From Alitta virens (taxonomy: Eukaryota; Annelida; Polychaeta; Phyllodocida; Nereididae), in contig OW028584.1 of NCBI GenBank assembly GCA_932294295.1, positions 26,566,970-26,630,969 on the forward strand: a stretch of DNA of 64,000 bases, written 5' to 3'. The translations under genes were made by a program, and so were the position numbers. Below, piece after piece: positions 1 to 11,826 of the stretch (within the stretch, counting starts at the first letter, position 1; each line of letters starts with the position of its first letter). The notes beneath the pieces were generated by a model. It did no database searches. It was not told the origin of the DNA and saw nothing but the letters and a program-made list of their open reading frames with translations.

Positions 1-17
1 ATCTTCTAGAGCTTCAC

Positions 18-285
18 TCAGGGCTGTAGCAACAAAATTCCTACATCAGATCCAGAACCATTTGCCCCACAATCCACATAGATGAACTTGTAGTCTGCAT
101 CCACAAGAGCCATGAGTACAATGGAATGGAAGCCCTTGTAGTTGTAGTAGAGTAAACCTCCTTTGTGAGGACACCTGATGGCCACATGCTTCCCATGTAT
201 GGCACCAATACAATGGGGAAAGTTCCATCTTGTCTCAAATAGCTTTGCAACTTCTCTCCACTATTCTGGTGTTGTTGGACAGGAG
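18..285 (-). pseudogene. Harbinger/PIF-type transposase fragment (HARBI1-like, DDE_Tnp_4)
   Basis: On the minus strand an open stretch reads GAIHGKHVAIRCP, then LYYNYKGFHSIVLMALVDA, then GANGSGSDVGI. This is the core of the PIF/Harbinger transposase nuclease, which cuts and inserts DNA transposons using a DDE triad. Only about 85 residues of an enzyme usually 350-400 residues long are present, and a stop follows shortly after (TGA at 20..18). The family's first catalytic aspartate lies in GAIDGKH, but here the codon is CAT (His), so the fragment cannot be active. The second motif, SDVG, keeps its Asp. It is probably an old transposon remnant running off the left edge of the window. The family call is firm; the element's limits are not visible. 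Confidence 0.8.
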
Positions 286-300
286 ATGACATCTTCTACA

Positions 301-879
301 TACTCGGTTATGATGGCTTCACACACTTCAGGAATGACAGCCGGCCTTTAAACGCAGAAAACGTAGTTCACGTAGTTAACTCGCCGGGTCGTTCCTTGTA
401 ACCCTCACAGTTGTGATTGACACCTGCTTGATACGCCCCTCACACGTACAAGCCTGAGGATCGTACGTAGATCCCGTGGAGTCTTCCGTCGTTAATGTGA
501 TTTACCCTTTACTCACCCTGCATCAGACCAGGCATCATCCGTTGTGTTTGGTACATATCCTACGTGTGATCCGCCTTGTGTCCATGATTCACAACTCGCT
601 GCTGCCAACTCACCCGTCGCCGTAAGCACCGCTCCTTTTTGCTTCCAACAACCGTGGGGAAGACGTCAAAACATAATTCTATATTAGCAATACGGCTTCT
701 CCGGGAAAACCGGCTATGTGAGAACCCCCCTTTAGAATGTGCATTACCAAAGTGAATGGCTCAAGTTAAAAACAGATGTCCCTCAAGGGTCACTGTTAGC
801 TAATTTTTGGCATACGTGGTCATACGTAAATCTAATTTGTGATAGTGTGAAAGCCCCTTTAGAATGAAGGTATGAATCT
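301..879. other. Intergenic, possible non-autonomous transposon debris
   Basis: No coding signal is seen. The block is less AT-rich than its surroundings. It holds a taactcgccgggt motif near 378-390 that recurs in the repeat array near 63,690, and a cccctttagaatg motif twice (about 727 and 853). These suggest remnants of a short inverted-repeat transposon, but no complete ends were found. Confidence 0.3.
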
Positions 880-1247
880 TTTATAGTATCTGACTTTGTA
901 TACTGCTCTGTAGTTTATAATACTTTTACAATAGGACAGGATAAGAAACTTGAAAAACTCAATGAGAGAGCATTAAGGCTTGTCTGCAATGACAATGAAA
1001 ATTCTTAAATGACCTTTTGACACAGACAAGTAAAATTATGCTTTATGTAACCCAAAAAGTTAGTGTTGCTGAATTTGGATCTTGTATTATTTGTCAACGA
1101 AATAATATTATTGCCATTTTGATCATTTGTATATAACTTCATTTTTTTCTGATATTTTATTGTCGGTAAAATGGTTTATAGCTTATTTTATTGTTGTCAA
1201 TCATCACCAACTTTAAATAAAGTTTTTCTTATTTTATCTTATATTTT
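880..1247 (+). mobile_element. 3' end of a non-LTR retrotransposon (LINE)
   Basis: A short reading frame near 905-1005 contains KLEKLNERALRLVCND. This is typical of the region just after the palm/thumb of reverse transcriptases in Jockey/CR1-like LINE ORF2 proteins. It is followed by stops and an AT-rich 3' tail with attgttgtcaatcatcac and a run ending in tattttatcttat. The same tail appears inverted at 57,567-57,660, which supports a shared LINE family 3' end. It is a 5'-truncated, dead copy. The family within the LINEs is not settled. Confidence 0.55.
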
Positions 1248-1540
1248 ATCATCAGCTCCTGCAAAGGCTTCCATAGTAGTTATTCTATCAGAACAGAACT
1301 CATTACGGTCTCCATATTCTTCTTCCGGCAAGTTCCTATCAGTATGATTTTTTCTATCAGATGAAATAAAGGCAATGCAACTTCGGGCAGTAATGAAGTG
1401 TTTTTTTGCATAGCGGATTTCAAGATATGTTATTTGTGATTTCTAACTAGCTAGGTTTAGTAAATGAACCATCAAATTTCTTCAGCTGGTCAAGGAATTT
1501 GTTTTCATTCTGTCAGCATGGACTGTAATTGAATTTGAAA

Positions 1541-1584
1541 TATCTATCTATTTATCTATCCATCTATCCATCTATCTATCTATT
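1541..1584. repeat. (TATC)n microsatellite
   Basis: Imperfect tetranucleotide repeat of tatc/catc units. Confidence 0.9.
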
Positions 1585-2814
1585 TTCTTCTTCCTGATTA
1601 ATACATGAGAAGCCAGGTGTTAATGTGGATGTCAAATGGAGTGGATCTAAGTCCCTAAGATCTGTCTTGAGACATTGTGATTTTCATGATTGGATTTATG
1701 AGATTAGTACCGATCAGAGCTGCCAAAGTTAGAAAAATGGGCGTGATTGAACTCCACCTTTCAAAAATAAAAAATTTCAAGGAATTTACTGGTTTACTGA
1801 TTTGTATCTCATATTCATTAGAAAACTTAAAATGCCTGCCTAGGATCTTATCTAATGTAATTTGAAATTATATGATGGTGAATAATGTGCCAGTAGTGCT
1901 TCTGGTCTACAGTGAAAGGTCAATCAAGATTACACAATTCCCTAATGTTTGAACTTCAAGCTGAAATTCAAGCTGACATTGGAATTTTAACAATATATGG
2001 AGAAAAGGTCAATCATAATATTTACATAGCTACAAGGCAATTAATGTAATACCAGTATAATTGAAAATGATTGGAATATAGATTTTGTATGTAAACACTC
2101 CCAACAATGTAAAGTATCCCAAACAGTGCACAATGCCATGCACATTAACTTCTGGTGACAATGCTTGATCTAAACAAACAATAAATATGCTTGTATAAAC
2201 AATGTATAAATAATAATTCCGAAAATTAACAATACAAGAATGAATAATTTAAGATAGGCAAGAGACCATGAACATACCTCATGTGACATTAGAGCTCTGA
2301 GCCTCTGACTGCTTCAAGTCTCTTGACTTGAAATGCCCACAATTACAGAAATTCCTTGTTTCCAATATATTGTTATTTTCCTGTTTGACACAGCTTCAAT
2401 GAGGTGTGGCATTTTAGTTGGCTGATAGAATTGACAGATTCGTGACCAACAATGATAAACAACTTGAGCCACTTTAATGAATGTTTGTTGACTGCTATAC
2501 AAGAAACAGGGAAAAACAAAATTGAGTTTGCTTGGTAAACTTAACACACCTTCTTAAGGATATTTTGCACAGAAACCAAATACCAACAACAGATGCATCC
2601 GTTACGTAACGTAGGTTCACAATAAACAATCGCCGTATTTACGTCGCGGGTAATTACCAAGAAACTTCAAGGCCTATGTACAGGGCGGTAACACTTAATT
2701 GATATCACAATATCAATTTTTCCTTGTTCAGTGACTCAAACAGCACATTTCTATCTAGGGTAACCCAGTTGCTTTAGAATTTTCCCCAACCCCTACTGTC
2801 ATGTAGTACATACC
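1585..2814. other. Intergenic, nothing recognised
   Basis: AT-rich sequence with only short chance reading frames. No exon homologous to the upstream exons of the large minus-strand gene was found here, so the plus-strand copy seems to start at its vWD exon. Confidence 0.4.
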
Positions 2815-2828
2815 TATCATTATTTCAG

Positions 2829-5484
2829 GTCCATGCTGTGATCGACGTCGACCCAACAGAAGATTTGGAGACCCTCATCTGGACACCAGCGATGGTCGGG
2901 ATTTCGACTTCTTCGGCATTGGTCAATTCTGGGATTGCTACAGTGAGGTGAATGACTTTGGGTACCAAGTCCGATTTTACTATTACCGCCAGACGTCATT
3001 CACCGGAGCAATTGCTATCAAGGCCCATAGATCTGTGGTTACAGTAACTACTGTGAATCCGGCCTCTATCTCTGACATGCCAGTCCTCAGGTATGTACTT
3101 TGGACCAGTAGTATTGTGTTATGTAATTTTTCAAAATGACTGTACTTGAAATCATGAAATAGTTACACCAAGCAAATTGGCAGAACCTGACTTCCAACAA
3201 CATGAAATATGAAGACAAAAATGCCTGTCCAACATACGTAAAATGTACATCTTCCCTTAATGTTTATGTAAAAAATAATGCATGCAAATGTACTTTTTAA
3301 GTAACTGGCACAATTGGCTAGGTAGGGTATTTTGAACACTTTAATAAAGGGTATCTACCAGCCTTGCCAGTACTGGGCCAATAACACAATGTCTGTTGGG
3401 TGCCACTGCACCTAATACTATGACTACTGCCATAACTACTACTTCCCGCTGCAGCTATTAATAAACTATTACTCTCTTACAGGATAGATGGAAAAGTGAC
3501 AGACATCATCCAAGACTGGGCAAAGACGATCAGTGATAACCAAGTTAAACTTGACGTCAGTCACAACTCGCAGGGTGGGGAAGATACTGGTGTCGTTATT
3601 TTATCATTGCAGTTCAAGACCGGTGAGAGGAATAACCATGAACATTAACCTACCATAGTAGTATTGAAATTTTATAGATTTTGGAAGTTTTCATCAATCT
3701 TGCTTCTCTCAACTCCTATGAGGTAAATCCTATGAGGTAAATTATCACAATAGACAGTTATAAGGCAATTTGAAAATAATGGCCAGTCTCAATTAAGGCC
3801 ATGCCTAAAGATGTGCATCTTAAATGATTTAAACACTGTTCCCTTTGCTGAGACAAGGACTCTTCTAAAATAAAAGCCCCCCAGCATGCAATCCAGAAAA
3901 TAAAGTATTTCCAAAGAAAAAGGATACCAAGAAGTGAATCTTCCTCATTTACATAAGCCATCTGCAACTTAAGGATTGTAATGGGGAAAGCAAGTAACAG
4001 CCTACAGAGGGCACTACCACTGTGGCAGTTAAAAAGACACACTAAGATTATGTCACTACACCATTGTTACATTAATGATGTCACAATATAGATGACATCA
4101 TTAAACAATACTTATCTGCTGCAGTGACAGTTACCTCTGTGGGGACTTTTCCTCCCCCTTGATGTCACTGAGATTATTTATTACAGTTATGTCATATTTC
4201 TGTGGGCTATACTAAACATTTTGTAAAAATCTAACCAAGAACAAGCTGACATTGGTTCAATTGCGTGGGCGTTTCTTACTATTACTCTGTGGTATATCTT
4301 TGAATCATTTTCCGTTACAGGTGTTAGCATATCTTTAGATATCCGATTCAGTCCAAAGATGAATCGTCAATATATCAATATCCAGTATGTGCTCACCAAG
4401 GACTTCTGGCAGAACACGGCAGGACTCTGTGGTTTCATGGACGATGACATGTCGAATGATCTCACGGGGCCTGATGGAACTATTTATAACAGCACAGAGG
4501 AGTTTGTGGAGTCTTGTAAGTTTTTGCAACCAACATTTCCCACCAGTTAAATTCAGAACCCTTACTTCAAACTTGTTGTCACATCATTGTTCATACTTGA
4601 GATTAACTAAATTGCAACTTGACAAGATATAACCTGCCCTCTTTCAGCTTTTGTCAAAATTACCAGTCCTATGGCATGATGTTTGGGTGTAAACAGCCGC
4701 AACATATTGAGTAATATATCATGATCATGATGCTATTAGTTTGTACAGAAATAATAAATTATAAAATTGCATTAAAAATTGTTTTCAGGGAGGATTCAGC
4801 CCATGGTAAGGACTGGTGCCGGACTGCAAGACTCTTGGTCATGGACAAAGTCAAATTTCCATTCTGACGATCAGTTGGATATTTCATACACTGACCCAAA
4901 CTTTATGCCAAGCTACAGTCTCGGTAGCTTCAGCCAATCTCGAATTTATGCAGGTATATTCTTTTTTACAATAGCCCAGTAAATAGGTTATGTAACCACT
5001 ATTAACCAGCCTATTTTATATAGTACAATATGGTATAAACAACACTGTAAAGTAAGAATTTGGAATACCATGTTAAAAAAACTGATAAGTGCACTTGAGG
5101 ACAAGAAAATTTGCTCCCTCCACATTTTTCGACAAACAAGAATACATGCCTTCAGGGTCGTTGTAATTATTAACGCAACTAATGTTTTATCTTTGCAATA
5201 TTCTAACACTGACATCCATCCTATAATAAATTATCATTTAACATTGTATTTTAAGTGGCCAATCTTGATGGAGGCAAATAAATTTATTTAATCTTTATGT
5301 TGTCACATGAGATATTTCAAATCCGCCATGAACCTCACTGAGACATAATTCTCATATTATTTGCTTTAAGCAACAATGCTGTGTTCATCCAAACAACTGA
5401 CGGGAGCTCTCCTAGATGGATGCATCTATGATGTTGTTATAACTAATGACACCACGTTCACCTTTCAAGAAATATTCAAAACTG
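2829..5484 (+). CDS. vWD-domain exons of the duplicate copy
   Basis: Exon 1 carries the vWD start signature FGDPHLDTSDGRDFDFFG followed by GQFWDCYSEV. The exon at 4321-4515 carries GLCGFMDDDMSNDLTGPDG, the conserved C-terminal vWD motif with the GLCG turn. The exons at 4789-4953 and 5371-5484 carry a tail shared with the other copy (SWSWTKSNFH; LLDGCIYDVV). vWD modules normally mediate disulfide-linked extracellular assembly. All splice sites keep GT and AG, although the last acceptor is ttaag where the partner has ttcag. The intron at 4954-5370 (417 bp) is the one that holds the Polinton in the partner. Confidence 0.75.
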
Positions 5485-6340
5485 GTATGTCTTCTATATT
5501 TCATAAGCATGGTATCTTCTACTGAGATCTCATAGCATCTCAAATCTCTTGACTATACTGCATACTAAGGCCCAGCCACAAAGAAACTCTACCCCCAACT
5601 CTCAACAAACAAGAATACACACCTACCAAGGATACACAGCTATCTTCCTCATTAGGGCAAGGGCTATTGGACAGAGTTTTTAAAAATAAGTTAACATCAA
5701 GTTCTGAAACAACCCCTATTTATTCTTTAGGCTGTAACACATTTATATGTGAAAAGAAGTTTTGGGTTCAAACTTTTTTTTTCTATTGAAGAAAGGCAAT
5801 ATTAGATCGAGGATTTTAAAATGGGAGTCAATGGGGAAATTTCTGAAATGTCGCTTTTTTGCTGGCTTTTCTTGGTTAAAAAAACACCAGAGAGTAGATT
5901 TTGGACATAAGTTAATTCATATAGGAATTAATCATAAAATAGATTTCGGGATGGCAGAGTTACTTTTCAACAACAGGAATTACAAACACACCATTTCATG
6001 GTAAAATTAACAATTGCGCTATTGGCAATTTTTCTGTGCAAATTTCTCTACACAAACTTGTGTATGCAAAAATGATGCCTTATTAAAGTCAGAATTACAA
6101 ACCAAACATGTTCTTTGATTACTAAAGTTTTTGCCCCTTCATTTCTGATTCACTGAACGTTTTCAAAAGTATTTTTGAAGATGAAATAAAATAACTTTTC
6201 TAGACATATTGACAAACAAAAATAATTATTAAGTATTCATTACAAAAAAAACTGGGCAAATATTATGCAGCTTTTTTTGAAGAATTCACATTTTAGGATT
6301 TTTGGTGTGATAGACGAAGAATTGTTTGACCTCTTTGCAG

Positions 6341-7542
6341 GATGTCCTAACCAGTGCTCTGGGAAAGGTCGCTGTGTGAACTTTGTCTGTGATTGTGCAG
6401 CAGGATGGTCAGGTAAAGACTGCAGCATCGGAGCATGCGCTGGTCGATGCATTAATGGAAGGTGCCAGTCTGGATTCTGCCAATGTGATGTCGGTTGGGA
6501 GGGAGATGAGTGTTCAACCAAAGCCACCTGCAACAAAGTCAACAAATGCACTGATGAAGACCACGGAAGATGCTTGGTCACTGACAAATGCCTTTGTCGT
6601 GATGGATTCATTGGAGATGATTGCTCTGTCATTCCAACTTGTTTTAATGCAGCTAATTGCAGTAAGCAGGGGGTTTGCATTGGTTATGACATGTACAAAT
6701 GTTCCATGGGTTATGCAGGGTCAACTTGCCAGCATTATTCTTGTGAAGTCCTTCAGCATTGCAGTGGAAAGGGCATGTGCATTGACCTGGATATATGTCT
6801 CTGCGACCCTGGATGGACTGGCATCAACTGTGGCATGCCTGATTGCAAAATATTTAACCATTGTTCCGGATACGGTACTTGTGTTGCCCCAGGGCAGTGT
6901 CAGTGCATTTCTGGCTTTTCAGGCAAAGATTGTGGTGTCAAGGATGGATGTCCGCAGCTGGATGACTGCAACAACCAGGGAGTCTGCGCTGTGTCATTGA
7001 TAGAAAAAGGAAATGAGACTATTGTCTGCAGGTGAATAGAAACTTCCATCATGACTAAGATCACACTGGCTACAGTTGGATGTCTGATATCTAATGACAT
7101 ATATTATATAAACTCTGGTATCAATAAAGAAAAACCCAGAAAGTTCAGGGTCCTCATGACTCCAATCTCATGTGAGCTGGATCTGTGGGTCCTGGAGGCT
7201 GTATTGCTGATTTCAGTGATGAACAAATCTGGGGTAACAGTAATATAGTCTGATTCTCTAATAGCTTATAATAATTGTACATTCTGTATTTAGTACACAC
7301 ATGTGCATTGTTTACATGACTAACTTATGTTCAAGCAACCAACAAAATATCTAAAGTTATTCTGCTCTTTTTTGACAGATGTGACCTTGGTTACAGTGGT
7401 GAAAACTGCACAGATGTTGAATGTGACAATGCATGCAGTGCACACGGTGAATGCATTGAACCCAACCTGTGTCAGTGTAACAAGGGCTACACAAGCTCTG
7501 ATTGCTCTACATTTTCATGTGAAACCAAGGCTGGCTGTTCTG
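6341..7542 (+). CDS. EGF-repeat exons of the duplicate copy
   Basis: Two exons (6341-7031 and 7379-7542) encode tenascin-type EGF modules with the recurring pattern C-x-C-x2-G[WF]-x-G-x2-C, for example CQCDVGWEGDEC and CLCDPGWTGINC. These are extracellular adhesion modules held by three disulfides each. One module reads YDMYKCSMGYAG where the partner has YDKCKCYFGYAG, so one cysteine is lost and that module probably cannot fold normally. Another has CSAHGEC against CSGNGEC. This fits relaxed constraint on this copy. Confidence 0.75.
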
Positions 7543-7694
7543 GTAAATCATTTTATCATCATGATCATGGTTTCCTATTTTGATAACTTTTAATACATAT
7601 TTGATGCAGAAGTCTGTTTAGCATCCTCTCATGATACACCTGTTGTATGTATACTTTTATTTTGAAATTAATGAACAACGGTTTTGTCTTGCAG

Positions 7695-8662
7695 GTCATG
7701 GCAAATGCAGTGGGTTTGAAACCTGCAGTTGTGAAAGTGGATGGTCAGGAGAGCTGTGCGATGTGGCTGAGTGCAGTGCTGTGAGTGAGTGCAGTAACCA
7801 GGGATTCTGCATCACTCCTGACACTTGTGAGTGTTATGATGGATTTCAAGGGTCAACTTGCAGTCAGGAATTAGAAGAAAATGTACATAGTCCAGTTTTT
7901 AATGTGAGCAATTTCAATGTGAATATTAAAGAGAATGCTCGCCCAGGCACAGTGCTGGTGAAAGCGATCGCTACTGATGATGACACAGGAGATAACGGCA
8001 TAGTCAGATATTCCTTAGATGTGACGGGATCGGATTTTGACCTTGGCAATCATCTTGTCATTGATAACACAGAAGGAATAGTGACACTGGTCAATCCAAT
8101 TTCAAGAAGTCTTGTACCATTAGGTAAGATTGACTTCAAGCTAGTGGCATCAGACAAAGGCATTCCATCTAAAACTGCAGAGGCTATAGTCAGACTTCAA
8201 ATTGAAGACATTAATGACAATTGTCCGGTTTTTACAGAACCTGCAAATGGAGCAGAGATTTTTGTCAATGCATCCACACCAGCCAACATGACTATTTTAA
8301 CTGTTAATGCTGAAGATGCTGATTTTGGACCAAATGCTCAAATGGTGTATAAGTTCACTCGGTCACAATTTATTGCTACAGGATTATTTTACTTGGATCG
8401 TGAAAGTGGTCAATTAGTGACAACTGGTCCTTTACCAGTGAACCGATACATGTTGGATATTATGGCAACAGACTTGGCGGCAACTCCTTGCTCTAGTAAG
8501 ATCAAGATCTTCATTACAGTATACCCAAGTGATGTTCCTTCTGTTTTTGAAATAGCAACCACAAAAACACTGGATACTCAGACTACGACATCCCAACAAG
8601 CACCAGATGCAACACTCTTTTTGTCCACTGTTCAATCCAAAATGGCACCAAGTGTAACACAG
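7695..8662 (+). CDS. EGF plus two cadherin repeats of the duplicate copy
   Basis: The exon opens after ttgcag with two EGF modules (CSCESGWSGELC; CECYDGFQGSTC). Two cadherin repeats follow. The first has ENARPGTVLVKAIATDDD and ends with QIEDINDNCPVF, holding the calcium-binding DxD and DxNDN motifs. The second has TILTVNAEDADFGPN. Cadherin repeats are calcium-stiffened adhesion domains. The exon continues directly into the Thr/Ser-rich repeat. Upstream in-frame sequence before 7695 is intron, because the acceptor aligns with that of the partner at 21,856. Confidence 0.8.
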
Positions 8663-10246
8663 TCTACAAATCAAGTCCCATCCGAGACACCGAAAGCTAA
8701 TGTCGATATCACAGGACATCCGGCAGTACTGAGCTCATCCACGAGCAATGAAGTTACAACAAACTATCAAGCTGTTAGTTTAATGACCACTGCATCTACA
8801 AATCAAGTCCCATCCGAGACACCGAAAGCTAATGTCGATATCACAGGACAACCGGCAGTACTGAGCTCATCCACGAGTAATGAAGTTACAACAAACTATC
8901 AAGCTGTTAGTTTAATGACCACTGCATCTACAAATCAAGTACCATCCGAGACACCGAAAGCTAATGTCGATATCACAGGACAACCGGCAGTACTGAGCTC
9001 ATCCACGAGCAATGAAGTTACAACAAACTATCGATCTGTTAGTTTAATGACCACTGCATCTACAAATCAAGTCCCATCCGAGACACCGAAAGCTAATGTC
9101 GATATCACAGGACAACCGGCAGTACTGAGCTCATCCACGAGTAATGAAGTTACGACAAACTATGAAGCTGTTAGTTTAATGACCACTGCATCTACAAATC
9201 AAGTACCATCCGAGACACCGAAAGCTAATGTCGATATTACAGTACAACTGGCAGTACTAAGCTCATCCACGAGCAATGAAGTTACAAAAAACTATCAAGC
9301 TGTTAGTTTAATGACCATTCTATCTACAAATCAAGTCCCATCCGAGACACCGAAAGCTAATGTCGATATCACAGGACAACCGGCAGTACTGAGCTCATCC
9401 ACGAGCAATGAAGTTACAACAAACTATCAAGCTGTTAGTTTAGTGACCACTGCATCTACAAATCAAGTACCATCCGAGACACCGAAAGCTAATGTCGATA
9501 TCACAGTACAACCGGCAGTACAAAGCTCATCCACGAGCAATGAAGTTACAACAAACTATCAAGCTGTTAGTTTAATGACCACTCTATCTACAAATCAAGT
9601 CCCATCCGAGACACCGAAAGCTAATGTCGATATCACAGGACAACCGGCAGTACTGAGCTCATCCACGAGCAATGAAGTTACAACAAACTATCGAGCTGTT
9701 AGTTTAATGACCACTGCATCTACAAATCAAGTCCCATCCGAGACACCGAAAGCTAATGTCGATATCACAGGACAACCGGCAGTACTGAGCTCATCCACGA
9801 GTAATGAAGTTACAACAAACTATCAAGCTGTTAGTTTAATGACCACTGCATCTACATATCAAGTACCATCCGAGACACCGAAAGCTAATGTCGATATCAC
9901 AGGACAACCGGCAGTACTGAGCTCATCCACGAGCAATGAAGTTACAACAAACTATCAAGCTGTTAGTTTAGTGACCACTGCATCTACAAATCAAGTACCA
10001 TCTGAGACAACGAAAGCTAATGTCGATATCACAGTACAACCGGCAATACTAAGCTCATTCACAAGCAATGAAGTTACAACAAACTATCAAGAGGTTAGTT
10101 TAAGGACTACTGTATCTACAAATCAAGTACCATCCGAGACACCGAAAGCTAATGTCGATATCACAGTACAACCGGCAGTAATGAGCTCATCCACGAGCAC
10201 TGAAGTTACAACAAACTATCAAGACGTTAGTTTAATGACCACTGTA
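8663..10246 (+). repeat. Twelve tandem 132-bp coding repeats (44-residue stalk unit)
   Basis: Twelve in-frame copies of a 44-residue unit, each beginning STNQVPSETPKANVDIT and continuing through SSSTSNEVTTNY, fill 1,584 bp. The unit is rich in Ser and Thr, so a mucin-like O-glycosylated stalk is the natural reading. Copies differ at a few sites (ITG or ITV, QAV or RAV, TTA or TTL), and these variants recur in patterns that suggest expansion of blocks by unequal exchange. The minus-strand partner gene has a single unit at the same place. The outer units, especially the last two, are the most diverged. Confidence 0.95.
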
Positions 10247-10267
10247 TCTACAGCCTTCCAGACTTAG

Positions 10268-10492
10268 GAAGATGAAACAGCTGAGCCTCCACGACAATCA
10301 TCAGACAACAAAGTTCTTACATCCTAGGTGGAGTGCTGGGAGCAGTGGCATTAATTGCTATAATAATCAGCATTACTTTAGCTTGTGCTATTAAGAAAGC
10401 AAACCAGAAGGAAAACAATTCTAAATATACCCAAGGTGGGTTGCCAAATCGTGCATATGCCCACAGTCCCCGAGTTTTGTTGTTGCATAATT
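10268..10492 (+). pseudogene. Broken membrane helix and tail of the duplicate copy
   Basis: After the TAG at 10,265 the DNA still matches the partner's membrane segment and cytoplasmic tail. Compared with the partner, aaagttcttacatc replaces aaagtggtttacatc, which shifts the frame before the hydrophobic segment. Both changes remove the anchor in this copy. Confidence 0.75.
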
Positions 10493-10937
10493 GAAAACTT
10501 CTGGTTTGCATAGAAGTGCAGCAAAATGATTTTTGTCTTATTCGAAGTGTGCTAACCTTTTAACATTTTCGTATGCATGAGTGCCTAGCGCTGCCTGCTT
10601 AATTAGTTGCAGAAAAGTGACTTATGCATGTGGTGCGACTGGTATTTCTTTTTGATCGATGTACTTTTGTTTATTGGATTTATCTAAGAGTTTTGTCTGG
10701 TATATTTCTAATAATATATGAAATAATTACTGACATCACTGTTATAGTCAATCTGGCATGTGTATTATTTTATTTCATTTATTCTTTATTTTTGGCAATT
10801 GTAATAAAATACAATGACCTGCACAGAATATTGATAATGACAAGTATGAGTACCTCACCTGCAATGGGGAATTCCCAGCAGTCCACAGTGACCATTTGAA
10901 GAAGATTTATGTAAATGTGCGCAACATAACATATCCT

Positions 10938-10943
10938 AATAAA
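10938..10943 (+). promoter_or_regulatory. Poly(A) signal AATAAA of the duplicate copy
   Basis: The aataaa lies within sequence still conserved with the partner, whose matching signal is at 20,101-20,106 on the minus strand. Confidence 0.6.
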
Positions 10944-11095
10944 TGATTAGCTTCAAAAATTATATGAGCTATTTGTTTAATTCGTAACGCATGTGACATT
11001 CAGACCAAAGGTATAAAACTGTCCCAGATTAAACCTCAGGAGATAAGCTTTGAAAAAATCCTAAGCTCTAAAAAGATATGCATGGGAACACTTTG

Positions 11096-11826
11096 AAAAT
11101 TCCATTTCCATGGCAACAAGTGATCTAATTCTGGTTTGGTTGAGACAACTTTATTCTGACCTGGCATTCAAATTAAGCTAGAATAATGATTTTTTAGGCT
11201 ATGATGTCCAAGGCCAAATAATTCCAAATGCATATAAAATTCTGGGTCAGGCCAGGTTTGGTTTCAGTGGAAATGATTATATTTATTCAAAAATTGTATC
11301 TTTTTTATGAATCAAATATATTAAATTCTACCAAGGCCAGTGTAACATGTTTATCTGTATTCTAAAACTTTTCATGAAAATGCAGGATTTCACTCTTTAA
11401 AAAAAGACCTTAGTTCATAAGTTTTCTCTGATGATAAATTGGTAAAATGTGTTACTATGTAAACAGGTTTGACAAACTGGTTTCACATTAATCATGTATA
11501 ATTAGGTTTGACACAACAACCTGCATCCATATATTGACACCGATTGTTACAACAAAACAGTTAATCAAATTATGCAATTAACCTACTATGATATATATAT
11601 ATATATATATATATATAGTCAAGTATTTATTAGTATCAAATCAAATTGTATTGAAATATAAATGTAAAGTCTAGGCTATAGTTAAAATCTATAACCTAGC
11701 TCAAACCTTAACAAGGAAGTTATGTAAAATGTATTAAGTATTACTTAAAGGAAACTTAACTGTAATGTTAAGGGTTGAGACTATTGTCCACCCCAGAGCA
11801 CAGGCCAATAGAGGAATGCCCTGTGC
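11096..11826. other. Spacer between inverted arms, with (AT)n at about 11,590-11,617
   Basis: AT-rich non-coding sequence directly inside the left arm. It holds a dinucleotide AT microsatellite. No exon or element ends were recognised. Confidence 0.5.

Larger units (their letters stand above)
2829..10492 (+). pseudogene. 5'-truncated duplicate of the vWD-EGF-cadherin gene
   Basis: The exons that can be placed by GT-AG signals and by comparison with the minus-strand copy are 2829-3090, 3483-3622, 4321-4515, 4789-4953, 5371-5484, 6341-7031, 7379-7542 and 7695 onward. They encode a vWD domain, about ten EGF modules, two cadherin repeats and a Thr/Ser-rich repeat stalk. All modules upstream of vWD in the other copy (SRCR, beta-helix, MAM, lectin) are absent, and no signal peptide exon is visible. 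A TAG at 10,265-10,267 replaces a Lys codon of the partner, before the membrane helix. A base is also missing in the helix region. It could be a pseudogene or encode a secreted fragment if a promoter was captured. I judge pseudogene more likely. Confidence 0.7.
2815..11095 (+). repeat. Left arm of a large inverted duplication (partner 48,310 to 19,920)
   Basis: Exons, introns and 3' flank of the plus-strand gene copy match the minus strand between about 48,310 and 19,920, once the Polinton and minisatellite there are removed. The match begins just before the vWD exon (2,829 against 48,297). It ends after the poly(A) signal, near gatatgcatgggaacacttt (about 11,090) against its counterpart near 19,925. 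Introns match too, so this is a genomic duplication and not a retrocopy. Nucleotide and small indel differences throughout show the arms are not an assembly mirror image. Confidence 0.88.

Noticed and set aside
8432..8719. Antisense frame over the cadherin/stalk exon
   Set aside because: It is a shadow of the plus-strand coding sequence with no start context or domain.
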